Shown here: in pieces, positions 45,037 through 52,985 of the stretch
Position numbering within the stretch: position 1 is the first letter of the stretch
How the letters are laid out: each line of letters opens with the position of its first letter
Assembly: GCF_002050515.1 (NCBI RefSeq)
Contig: NZ_LTAY01000081.1
Span: 62,001 to 126,000, forward strand
DNA length: 64,000 nt
Origin: Clostridium thermobutyricum DSM 4928
GTDB lineage: Bacteria; Bacillota; Clostridia; Clostridiales; Clostridiaceae
Direction: 5' to 3'
Translations under genes and position numbers: made by a program
Notes under the pieces: model-generated
What the model was told of the DNA's origin: nothing
The model's database searches: none
What the model saw: only the letters and a program-made list of their open reading frames with translations

Positions 45037-46428
45037 TTAAGCTTCTCTTATATTTTGTGCTCCTAGTACTTCATTTAATGATTCTGCCATAGTTGGGTGA
45101 GCATATATTTTATCTCTTAAATATGTGTATTCAACCTCCATATCCATAGCAATACTTATTAAATGAATAAGTTCGCTTGATTCTTCGCATATCATAGTTG
45201 CACCTAATATTTTTTTGCTATCTTTATCTATGATTATTTTTATAAACCCATCTGTTTTTCCTATTTGTTTTGCTCTTGGAATAAACTTAGTTTCCATTTT
45301 AGCAACTAATACATTATGTCCTTTTTCTTTTGCTTCTTTTAAGTTTAATCCTACTCTAGAAAATGCAGGATCTATAAATAATGCACTTGAAACATTTTTT
45401 CTATCTGTAGTTCTTCTTTTTTTCTTTCCATATAAATTATCTATTACTACACGATAATCATCTAAAGATATATAAGTAAATTGTGGACCACCATTTACAT
45501 CTCCTAACGCCCATATATTCTTAACATTAGTTTCTAATTTATCATTTACTTTTATAAATCCTCTAGAATCTAATTCTATATTAGTATTTTCTAAGTGTAA
45601 TCCATCTGTGTTTGCGCTTCTACCAGTTGCAACTAATATTATATCGCTAACAACTTTTTCTTCTTTATCACCTTTTTTATAGATTATCTTAGCTAATCCA
45701 TCTTCTTCTTTTATTTCTTCAATTGAAATTTCATTTAAGAATTTAACATTTCTATTTTCTAATATCCTAACTATTTCTTCTATATCATCTTCATCTTCTT
45801 TAGGTAATATTTGCTTAAAATTATTTATAACAGTTACTTCACTTCCAAATGCACTGTATATTCCTGCAAATTCTAATCCTATGAATCCAGCTCCTATTAT
45901 AGTTAATTTTTTAGGTAATTCTTTTAAATTCATTAAGCTTTCATTTGTATAAACTATATTTGTATTTTCTATTCCTTTTATATTAGGAATAAAGGCTTTT
46001 GAACCTGTATTTATAAATATTTTCTTTCCTTCTAATACAATAGTTTCACCATTTTGCATTTTTACTTTTACTGTATTTTCATTTTCAAAAAAACCTTCAC
46101 CTGTAAAAATACTAACATTACTATTATTGTTTAATTTATTATAATTTGCTTCTCTTAAAGCTTTTGTTAATTTATTTTTTTCTTCTATTGCTTCTTTATA
46201 TTTTAATTCTCTTTCACTATAATTAGAAATCTCTCCTCTTCTTACAATGCTAGATTTATTTTCTAAAAATTTTGTTGGTATACATGCTTTATTTATGCAT
46301 GTCCCTCCATACATTTCTTCTGATTTTTCTATTAAGGCTACTTTTTCTCCTCTATTTCCTAAATCTCCTGCTAAAGTTTTTCCTGCTTTTCCAAATCCTA
46401 TTATTATAGAATCAAATTTGTTTATCAT
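45037..46428 (-). CDS. Pyridine nucleotide-disulfide oxidoreductase, RclA/YkgC-like
   Basis: The 463-residue flavoprotein has an N-terminal FAD-binding GFGKAGKTLA, the redox-active disulfide GGTCINKACIPTK (Cys44, Cys49), an NAD(P)H-binding GAGFIGLEFA and the second FAD site ALGDVNGG. The C-terminal dimer domain ends with the catalytic YAHPTMAE. The KACIPTK spacing is typical of the RclA/mercuric-reductase-like group. RclA is a copper(II) reductase involved in resistance to hypochlorite. ATG 46428 is preferred, with GAGAGG upstream. An HxlR regulator lies 95 bp upstream on the same strand. Confidence 0.87.
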   Translation of the reverse strand: MINKFDSIIIGFGKAGKTLAGDLGNRGEKVALIEKSEEMYGGTCINKACIPTKFLENKSSIVRRGEISNYSERELKYKEAIEEKNKLTKALREANYNKLNNNSNVSIFTGEGFFENENTVKVKMQNGETIVLEGKKIFINTGSKAFIPNIKGIENTNIVYTNESLMNLKELPKKLTIIGAGFIGLEFAGIYSAFGSEVTVINNFKQILPKEDEDDIEEIVRILENRNVKFLNEISIEEIKEEDGLAKIIYKKGDKEEKVVSDIILVATGRSANTDGLHLENTNIELDSRGFIKVNDKLETNVKNIWALGDVNGGPQFTYISLDDYRVVIDNLYGKKKRRTTDRKNVSSALFIDPAFSRVGLNLKEAKEKGHNVLVAKMETKFIPRAKQIGKTDGFIKIIIDKDSKKILGATMICEESSELIHLISIAMDMEVEYTYLRDKIYAHPTMAESLNEVLGAQNIREA

Positions 46429-46523
46429 ATTAATCAATTCCTCTCTTTAATTTATTCGTTAATCTTTATAAACAATATAACAGGGAAAAAACACTTGCTC
46501 AATTAGGCACTTTTTTGTAACCA

Positions 46524-46856
46524 CTATTTATCACAAGAAATATTACTATTACTCCAACATATCATTTTCTCCATAACTTCAAGAAGTGAAAGTCCTGATT
46601 CAGTTAAATAATAAGTTGATTCTACAGCGTTATTCTCAATTTTTTTATCATTAGTTATTATATTATTTTCTATTAATAAATCTAATTGCTGAGATAACAT
46701 CTTTTTACTACAACCTTTTACTGCTCTTTGTAATTCACCAAATCTCATTTTTTTATCTTGTAATTCCCATAATATTACTCCAACCCACTTTTTTCCTAAA
46801 AGACTTGATAACGCCTCTACTGGGCAATCATATATTATATTATCCATGTTATACAT
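46524..46856 (-). CDS. HxlR-family transcriptional regulator
   Basis: The 110-residue winged-helix protein has the HxlR pattern: CPVEALSSLLGKKWVGVILWEL at the start (split as CPVEALSSLLG and KKWVGVILWEL), MRFGELQRAV, then CSKKMLSQQLDLL. Cys11 matches the N-terminal redox-sensing Cys of YodB/QorR-type members. It probably controls the adjacent RclA-like flavoprotein in response to reactive electrophiles or oxidants. The ATG follows GGGGAG by 7 nt. Confidence 0.88.
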   Translation of the reverse strand: MYNMDNIIYDCPVEALSSLLGKKWVGVILWELQDKKMRFGELQRAVKGCSKKMLSQQLDLLIENNIITNDKKIENNAVESTYYLTESGLSLLEVMEKMICWSNSNISCDK

Positions 46857-46994
46857 ATCTAATCTCCCCTATATTCTAATATTTATTAATTAAAATTTCT
46901 TTATCTAATTTTAGTAATATTTTTAATTTATATAGATTTTCATATATACATAAATTTTATCACATATAATTTTTATAAAATATTATTTATAATA

Positions 46995-48116
46995 CTACTC
47001 TCCATACTTTTTATTATATTTAACCTCAACATTTATATTGGGATACATTTCAGAAAATTGACTAATTACAAAATAACAACTTGGACACGGCTCCCACTTC
47101 GTATATAAAGTAAGTTTACCTCTATCTTTTAAAATTTTCTTTTTTATTTTTTTATGGATTTCTTCTAATATTTTTTTCTCACTATCATTAACTCTATTAT
47201 AACCAATACCTAATTCACCAAGTTTATTAACCTTTCTGCTTTTAAATCTGCTTTTTTCTATAGGTATTACTTTACAATAATCTTCAATATCATTTTTTCC
47301 ACTTATAGCTTTAAACTCTTTATTATCAAAGGTTGCTAAAGCAATATTTATAGAGTCTTGAAGGGCTAAGCTTTGATTTATATTAAAAATATCATCTTTA
47401 TAATGTTCTATGTACTTATCTATACTTTTTATTAACCGATTCATTCTATCTATGTTGTTATTTAAATATTGATGATATTCTACAGAACCTTCTTTTGCCT
47501 TAATGTAGATATAATCTATATCCTTTGGTATTTTCATTTTTAACGTTTTTATTTTAGTTTTTTCATTATAAGTTTCAATTACATTTTTACAATTGCCTAA
47601 AATCATTTTCTTTAAAAATTCTATATCTTTTGCAAAAAGGTATTTATCTTCTAATTCTTCTTCTAAAACTTCAAGCCTTTCTAATTCTTCTAAAGAAATT
47701 TTTCTTGAAACATTTTCTTTAGTTTTTTCTATAACTTCTATTATATGTTCTACATTATCTCTAGTGCTTTTTTCTCTTTCATACTCTTCTCTATTTATAT
47801 AAAGCTTTTCTATGCTCTTTAATTTTTCACATATAATTTCATGTTTATCTTCAAAAATCATTATCTTTTTTATATAATCAATAAAATCTTCTGCATTATC
47901 AACTTTATAAGCTATATCTTCATTTAAGCATTTATATAATCTTTCAAAAATATCATCATTAATATTAAAGGTTTTTTTTATTTCTTCTTTAAATTTTTCT
48001 TTATCAGTAGCTTTTATGTTATAATTTTCATTTTTCAAAGCTTTTTTAAAATCTTTTAAATTACTAATTTTTATTCTATCTCTCTTACTAATCTTTAGTG
48101 CTGGATTTTCTATCAT
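46995..48116 (-). CDS. Deaminase-domain protein (BURPS668_1122-type, toxin-deaminase-like)
   Basis: The 373-residue protein has a long helical, Lys/Glu-rich N-terminal part (about 1-240). The C-terminal nucleotide/nucleic-acid deaminase fold follows. The zinc motif reads as Asp311-Ser-Glu313 (RVNDSEKKILEEI) and Cys344/Cys347 (WEPCPSCYF), followed by FSEMYPNINVEV. This layout matches the BURPS668_1122 branch of the deaminase superfamily (PF14424), described mainly as C-terminal domains of secreted polymorphic toxins. Here there is no signal peptide and no LXG, RHS or PT-HINT domain. No immunity gene is visible on either side. It could be an intracellular deaminase, a defence effector or a toxin moved by an unknown route. 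Confidence 0.78.
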   Translation of the reverse strand: MIENPALKISKRDRIKISNLKDFKKALKNENYNIKATDKEKFKEEIKKTFNINDDIFERLYKCLNEDIAYKVDNAEDFIDYIKKIMIFEDKHEIICEKLKSIEKLYINREEYEREKSTRDNVEHIIEVIEKTKENVSRKISLEELERLEVLEEELEDKYLFAKDIEFLKKMILGNCKNVIETYNEKTKIKTLKMKIPKDIDYIYIKAKEGSVEYHQYLNNNIDRMNRLIKSIDKYIEHYKDDIFNINQSLALQDSINIALATFDNKEFKAISGKNDIEDYCKVIPIEKSRFKSRKVNKLGELGIGYNRVNDSEKKILEEIHKKIKKKILKDRGKLTLYTKWEPCPSCYFVISQFSEMYPNINVEVKYNKKYGE

Positions 48117-48180
48117 AAATACCTCTTTTTATAATTTGCTATTTTCATATTATATCATATATAAATTAAATCAAAGGCAT

Positions 48181-48226
48181 ATACAAAAAGATGCCTAAAA
48201 GCAATTATTACTTTTAGACATCTTTT
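48181..48226 (-). terminator. Terminator after the Dxs-like gene
   Basis: The stem AAAAGATG/CATCTTTT plus CTAAAAG/CTTTTAG (48187-48226) has one mismatch and a T5 run on the minus strand. Confidence 0.88.
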
Positions 48227-48233
48227 AAATTAA

Positions 48234-49994
48234 TTATTTAAGTGCATTTTTTATATCTTCAACTATTAACTCTTCAGTTAAATGGTAACGTTCATATAAT
48301 TCTTTTAATGGAACACTATTTGTAAATTCTTTTGTTGCTCCAAAGTTTAATACTTTCATATCTTTAGCACCATAGAATCTTGAAATCTTTTCTCCAAATC
48401 CACCATCAAGAAGTCCATCTTCTAAAGTTATTACTAAATCGTGATTTTCTGATAATTCATTTAGTAATTCTTCATCTATTCCACTTATAAATCTAGGATT
48501 TATTAATGTTGCGTCAATTCCTAATTCTTCTTTTACTTTATTATAAACTTTTTCTCCAAGTCCATAGAAGCTTCCAAGTCCTATAATAGCAACTTTACTT
48601 CCTTCTTTAACTTTAACAAATTTATTTAAGTTAGAGAAATCAGCTTCAACTTTCTCTCCAGTTGATACTACTGCTGTATTAGGAACACGTATTACTACTG
48701 GATGATTATCTTGTTCAATTCCCCAATCTAACATAGCTAAATATTCTTCTTTGTTAGTTGGTGCAAGATAAACTATATTAGGAATGTTTGATATTAATGG
48801 AATATCAAATAATCCATGGTGAGTTACATCTGCTCCTGTTATTCCTCCACCGTAAACTAAAATTACTGCTGGATTATTATTTATAGCAAGGTCATGTGAT
48901 AATTGGTCATATGATCTTTGTAAGAATGTACTGAAGAATGCAGCTACTGGTTTAGCTCCTTGTGAAGCCATTGCTGAAGCAAATGCTACTGCATGTTCTT
49001 CTGCTATACCAACATCTACATATTGGTCTTTAAGCTCTTCTCTAAAAGGAATAAATCCTAATGGAGCAGGAGTTGCTGCTGTTATTGCTACAATCTTTTT
49101 ATCTTTTTTTGCTTTTTCTAATAAAAATTTACTTGCTGCACTTGCATAAGTTTCAATTCCAGTCATAACTCTTGGTTTATTAGTTTTTGGATCAAATGGC
49201 ATTATATAATGGAAAGGTTCTTTATCTTTTTCTGCATCTTCATGTCCTTTACCTTTTACAGTGTACATGTGAACAAGTACAGGATGGTCTGCATCTTTAA
49301 CCTTTTTAAAAGTTTCGATTAAATCTTGAATATTATGTCCATCTTTAACAAAATGATATTCAAATCCTAAAGCTTTAAAAAAGTTATTTTCAGCTTTTCC
49401 TTCTGTTTCCCTAAGCTCTTTTAAGTTTTGATAAAGTCCACCATAGTTTGGTGCAATAGACATATCATTGTCATTTACAACTACTATTATATTATTTCCT
49501 GATTCTACAGCATTGTTTAATCCTTCATAAGCTTCTCCACCACTTAAAGAACCATCACCTATAACTGCTATAATATTTTCATTTCCACCTTTTACATCTC
49601 TAGCTTTAGCTAATCCACAAGCTAAACTAACTGAAGTTGAAGTGTGACCTATTGTAAAGAAGTCATGTGGACTTTCATGTTGTGAAGTATATCCTGTAAT
49701 AGATTTATATTCTTCTGGATTTATAAAAGCATTTTTTCTTCCAGTTAACATTTTGTGTATATAAGATTGATGAGATACATCATAAACAATTTTATCTATT
49801 GGTGAGTTAAATACATAGTGCATAGCTATAGTAGCTTCTACCATACCTAAGTTTGGTCCAAAGTGTCCACCTGTTGTAGTTACTTTTTTTATTAAAACTT
49901 CTCTTATTTCACTTGCTAATGTATTTAATTCTTCATTACTAAGTTCTCTTAAGTCTTTTGGTTCGTTTACTTTATTTAGTACGTTTAATGTCAT
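48234..49994 (-). CDS. dxs: 1-deoxy-D-xylulose-5-phosphate synthase-type thiamine-diphosphate enzyme (probable second Dxs)
   Basis: The 586-residue protein has the DXS layout. The N-terminal ThDP-binding domain carries GDGSLSGGEAYEGLNNAVESG, split here as GDGSLSGGEAYEG and ending in NDNDMSIAPNYGG. The transketolase pyrimidine domain (YVDVGIAEEHAVAFASAMA) and the C-terminal domain follow. DXS condenses pyruvate and glyceraldehyde-3-phosphate to DXP for isoprenoids, thiamine and pyridoxal. At 586 residues it is shorter than the usual 620-residue DXS and reads GGHFGPNLG rather than GGHLASNLG, so it looks like the paralogous form. Its promoter is of the MerR-regulated kind, suggesting stress or inducer control. 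The exact reaction is inferred. Confidence 0.82.
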   Translation of the reverse strand: MTLNVLNKVNEPKDLRELSNEELNTLASEIREVLIKKVTTTGGHFGPNLGMVEATIAMHYVFNSPIDKIVYDVSHQSYIHKMLTGRKNAFINPEEYKSITGYTSQHESPHDFFTIGHTSTSVSLACGLAKARDVKGGNENIIAVIGDGSLSGGEAYEGLNNAVESGNNIIVVVNDNDMSIAPNYGGLYQNLKELRETEGKAENNFFKALGFEYHFVKDGHNIQDLIETFKKVKDADHPVLVHMYTVKGKGHEDAEKDKEPFHYIMPFDPKTNKPRVMTGIETYASAASKFLLEKAKKDKKIVAITAATPAPLGFIPFREELKDQYVDVGIAEEHAVAFASAMASQGAKPVAAFFSTFLQRSYDQLSHDLAINNNPAVILVYGGGITGADVTHHGLFDIPLISNIPNIVYLAPTNKEEYLAMLDWGIEQDNHPVVIRVPNTAVVSTGEKVEADFSNLNKFVKVKEGSKVAIIGLGSFYGLGEKVYNKVKEELGIDATLINPRFISGIDEELLNELSENHDLVITLEDGLLDGGFGEKISRFYGAKDMKVLNFGATKEFTNSVPLKELYERYHLTEELIVEDIKNALK

Positions 49995-50039
49995 ATAATT
50001 TCCTCCTATACTATTTCTAAAGTTATCTTTCTGTAACTT

Positions 50040-50070
50040 AGTATACTCCTTGGAGCTAACTCTAAGTCAA
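50040..50070 (-). promoter_or_regulatory. MerR-type promoter (19-bp spacer with dyad) of the Dxs-like gene
   Basis: On the minus strand -35 TTGACT (50065-50070) and -10 TATACT (50040-50045) are separated by 19 bp. The spacer and -35 edge contain the dyad CTTAGAG-TTAG-CTCCAAG. This matches operators of MerR regulators such as AdhR-like proteins. It differs from the dyad before the MerR gene at 27730, so another MerR protein is probably responsible. Confidence 0.75.
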
Positions 50071-50280
50071 TAATTATTATTTTAATATTTTAAAAACTCA
50101 GTTCTTAATTTATACAAATATATAAATAAAAAATTTATATATAAAAATATCTTTAGTATAATTTCATTTATAAATTCTTTATCAAAAATTATGTTATTCT
50201 TTTCAAATTACTTTAATTCACATATTAATAATTAATTCAATTTTAAAAGAAATTTTTCTTAGTAAGACTAATATATCTAA
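50071..50280. other. AT-rich intergenic stretch
   Basis: This is part of the 333-bp gap between the Dxs-like gene and the DUF2500 gene. Beyond the MerR-type promoter and the terminator at 50281 I see nothing identifiable. Confidence 0.5.
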
Positions 50281-50311
50281 ATAATAAAAAAAGAGAGTGA
50301 ACTTCTCTCTT
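50281..50311 (-). terminator. Terminator after the DUF2500 gene
   Basis: The stem AAGAGAG / CTCTCTT (50291-50311) is followed on the minus strand by T7. Confidence 0.82.
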
Positions 50312-50327
50312 CATTTATGCTCTAATA

Positions 50328-50642
50328 TTAAACACCTTTTTCAAACTTAATAAATTCAGTTCCTTTAAAACTTAATTTACCCTTAGCTCCTTTATTTAAT
50401 CTCTTAAACTCTTCTTTTCCAACAGAAAACTCTTGTTGTCTACCATTTGCATCTTCAAAAACTATATAATATTCATTTTCTAATATTTCCTTATTATCTT
50501 TAGATTTTTTAGAGCTATTACTTTCTTTTCTTTTAGAAATTACCTTTGCTATTGTAGATATATCAGTTTTTTTATACTTATAAGAATCTTTAACACTTAT
50601 GACCATTAATATCATAAGAAATATTAATGTTATAACTAACAA
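50328..50642 (-). CDS. DUF2500 family membrane protein
   Basis: The protein of about 104 residues has one N-terminal membrane helix and a soluble beta domain matching DUF2500 (PF10694): TIAKVISKRKE, YYIVFEDANGRQQEFSV and KGKLSFKGTEFIKFE. The function is unknown. The TTG at 50642 lies 16 nt after a GGGGG ribosome site, which is too far. An in-frame ATT at 50651 is 7 nt from it and may be the true start (adding three residues). Monocistronic. Confidence 0.82.
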   Translation of the reverse strand: MLVITLIFLMILMVISVKDSYKYKKTDISTIAKVISKRKESNSSKKSKDNKEILENEYYIVFEDANGRQQEFSVGKEEFKRLNKGAKGKLSFKGTEFIKFEKGV

Positions 50643-50840
50643 AATTTGAATAACAATTCCCCCTCATAAACAAATTCTCAATCCCTTTTTATAGTATTTC
50701 CAGATTATTTTACCATTTAAAAATATTCTATTCAATCTACTTTCATTGTTTTTACATATAAATAATATCTTCAATATAAAGTATCATTTGTTAATTTTAC
50801 TATTTTTTCAATATTATCATTTATAAAAAATTCTACATAA

Positions 50841-50883
50841 ATAATAAAAAGTATCTAAAAATCTATAATTTTTAGATACTTTC
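50841..50883 (-). terminator. Terminator after the SH3-domain gene
   Basis: The perfect stem AAAGTATCTAAAAA / TTTTTAGATACTTT (50849-50883) has a 7-nt loop and a T-rich tail on the minus strand. Confidence 0.9.
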
Positions 50884-50889
50884 AATTTA

Positions 50890-51639
50890 TTATTTTACAA
50901 ATCTATCAGAAACATACCCTACATTTCCATCACTAGCTTTTACTCTATAATAAGCTCCTGACATACCTAAGATTTCAACTCTTTCACCATTATCTAAATG
51001 CTCTATATCACCTGAATGGCTATCTGGTCCACTATGCAATATAGCTTTTTTCGTACTACTATTAAAACTTATAACTCCGTAATTACCTGTTGGTTGATTT
51101 TGAACATTTTCTTTATGCTCTTGTGCTTTTGGTTTCTGTGCTTGAACTTTTTCTGCATTACTTTGATTATTTGTTTTATGTTCTACATTAGAAACATTAT
51201 GATTCGTTTTATGTTCTACATTAGAAGCCTTTTTAGGTTCATTATTTTTTACATCATTATTAACTTTAGTAGTAGTAGAATTATCTATATTTTCATTACT
51301 CTTTGAGCTATCACTATTTGCATTAGCATTATTATCAACATTTTTATTACTGTCATTTGCGTTATTATCAGCATTTTTACTAGTATCATTTGAGTTATTC
51401 GCTACATTATAATTTTCATCTACTTTTGTATTAACAGTAGCTTTTCCACTATCAACTGTATTTTGTTGATTAGACGAACCTGCTATATATCCCCAAAACA
51501 TTATAAATATTAAGAAACTTATAATTCCTAATAATACCTTAGATTTCTTTTTATACTTTGACTTTATAATAAAGAAAATTCCTATAGGCCAAAATATAAT
51601 AAAACATATTATTTTTATTAAATTTTTTAGTTTATTCAT
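50890..51639 (-). CDS. Membrane protein with low-complexity linker and C-terminal bacterial SH3 domain
   Basis: The 249-residue protein has two N-terminal membrane helices (about 5-25 and 34-54) and a long Asn/Asp/Ser/Lys-rich linker (about 58-185). The linker includes two near-copies of SNVEHKTN. A C-terminal SH3b-type domain (about 190-249; AILHSGPDSHSGDIEHLDNGERVEIL, seen as AILHSGPDSHSG and NGERVEILG) follows. Such domains bind cell-wall peptides. The chosen start ATG 51639 follows GGGGG; the longer frame to 51678 has no ribosome site. The SH3 domain is likely outside the cell. Confidence 0.82.
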   Translation of the reverse strand: MNKLKNLIKIICFIIFWPIGIFFIIKSKYKKKSKVLLGIISFLIFIMFWGYIAGSSNQQNTVDSGKATVNTKVDENYNVANNSNDTSKNADNNANDSNKNVDNNANANSDSSKSNENIDNSTTTKVNNDVKNNEPKKASNVEHKTNHNVSNVEHKTNNQSNAEKVQAQKPKAQEHKENVQNQPTGNYGVISFNSSTKKAILHSGPDSHSGDIEHLDNGERVEILGMSGAYYRVKASDGNVGYVSDRFVK

Positions 51640-51934
51640 ATTTCCCCCAAAATATATAAATTTTATTGTAATCCCCAATGTATCTTATCACAATATATAA
51701 ATTTGTAAATTTTAAATATTAAACAAATTTTTAGAATAAAAAACAATGAATTAATTGTTTTATATTTGAAGGAAAATTTTTCTGAAAATATATAAGTCTA
51801 TATCTTTTTTATTTTAAAACCTCTTAATTTATCAACTTATTTTTATATTATTAAATATTTATTTATAACTTTCAATATTTAGAAATTTATTCTATAATTA
51901 AAGTAATAAAAAAAAGGTATAAAAGGGGAAGATT

Positions 51935-52819
51935 ATGAATTATCAAGAAGAAAACAGAGTATCAATGTTATTCCCATTAATTGCTTTTGTTCCTAATTTA
52001 ATTATTAACATACTAGCTATTTTTTGGAGAATGAACTTATCACGATTACTATTAAACATTCATAATATAGTTAGTTTTACATTATTTACTTGTATCATAT
52101 TAACTTTTATGATTTTTGCAAATCCGCTTAATATATTTAACTTTGATGAGATAGAATATTCAAAAGAAAAAACTTTACCTTATAAAGTATTTCTTATAAT
52201 TTTAGTTTTATATACACTTTCAACATTTGTTATATTTGCTAATATGCGAATTATAAGTATATCTTCTGGTATAATGACATATTCTTTTTATGCAATTTTA
52301 CATTTAAAAAGACTTGAATTTGCTAAAGCTAAAAGAGATGAATATAAAACTAGATTTCAAAAAAAGATGTCTGGGCTTTCTGAAGAATCAGCAGATAGAA
52401 ATATTTTTTGGAGATATAAGCTTTGGTTTTCTCCAAGAGTGAAGCTTCCTATGAATAGAAGATTGCCTCCAAATATCTTTGGATTTATATTAATTATTTT
52501 TTTCTTTTTCAGAAATGAAGCTAGAACTATAACTATAATAGGAATGATTTATTCAGTTTATTTTATAATAACAATAATTGAATATCTTACTAGTCTTTAT
52601 ACAGAAACAAAAGGCTATTGCACTGAAGTTTATAGTTTTAATAAGAGAGGTTTAGAGTACTGGACAATTACAGTAATTGATTATAAAAATAAAAGAGAAT
52701 TACATTTTACAACTTCTCATAGACCTTATTTTGAAGCTGGGGATTATGTAAGAGTTGTATCCTCAATGTTTACTAAAAGAATTGTAACATTTTCTAGTAC
52801 ATCTGAAAAAACTTATTAA
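51935..52819 (+). CDS. Membrane protein of unknown function
   Basis: The 294-residue protein has four to six membrane helices: two near the N-terminus (about 12-65), one pair near 84-122, and one or two near 178-218. A C-terminal soluble beta-rich domain follows (WTITVIDYKNKRELHFTTSHRP, seen as ITVIDYKNKRELHF). The middle loop is very basic. I do not recognise the family. GGGGA precedes the ATG. It ends at a strong bidirectional terminator. Confidence 0.8.
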   Translation: MNYQEENRVSMLFPLIAFVPNLIINILAIFWRMNLSRLLLNIHNIVSFTLFTCIILTFMIFANPLNIFNFDEIEYSKEKTLPYKVFLIILVLYTLSTFVIFANMRIISISSGIMTYSFYAILHLKRLEFAKAKRDEYKTRFQKKMSGLSEESADRNIFWRYKLWFSPRVKLPMNRRLPPNIFGFILIIFFFFRNEARTITIIGMIYSVYFIITIIEYLTSLYTETKGYCTEVYSFNKRGLEYWTITVIDYKNKRELHFTTSHRPYFEAGDYVRVVSSMFTKRIVTFSSTSEKTY

Positions 52820-52932
52820 TAAGTAATATTAAATTATCTATTTTTATTTATAGATTTTACTTGTTTTTATTTTTAAATATAATCACTTTTTAATAAAAAT
52901 ATTTTAAGAAGATTTAATTTATAAAATTAATT

Positions 52933-52964
52933 AAAAAGGCTGTCCATATGAGACAGCCTTTTTT
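52933..52964. terminator. Bidirectional terminator
   Basis: The stem AAAAAGGCTGTC / GACAGCCTTTTT (52933-52963) has a 7-nt loop and T runs in both directions. It serves the membrane protein gene and the convergent NlpC/P60 gene. Confidence 0.92.
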
Positions 52965-52985
52965 AATATCTAATTATCCTATAGA

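Noticed and set aside
51170-51230. Short direct repeats that could suggest a CRISPR-like array
   Set aside because: They are two near-copies of a protein motif (SNVEHKTN) in the linker of the SH3-domain protein; there are no regular spacers.
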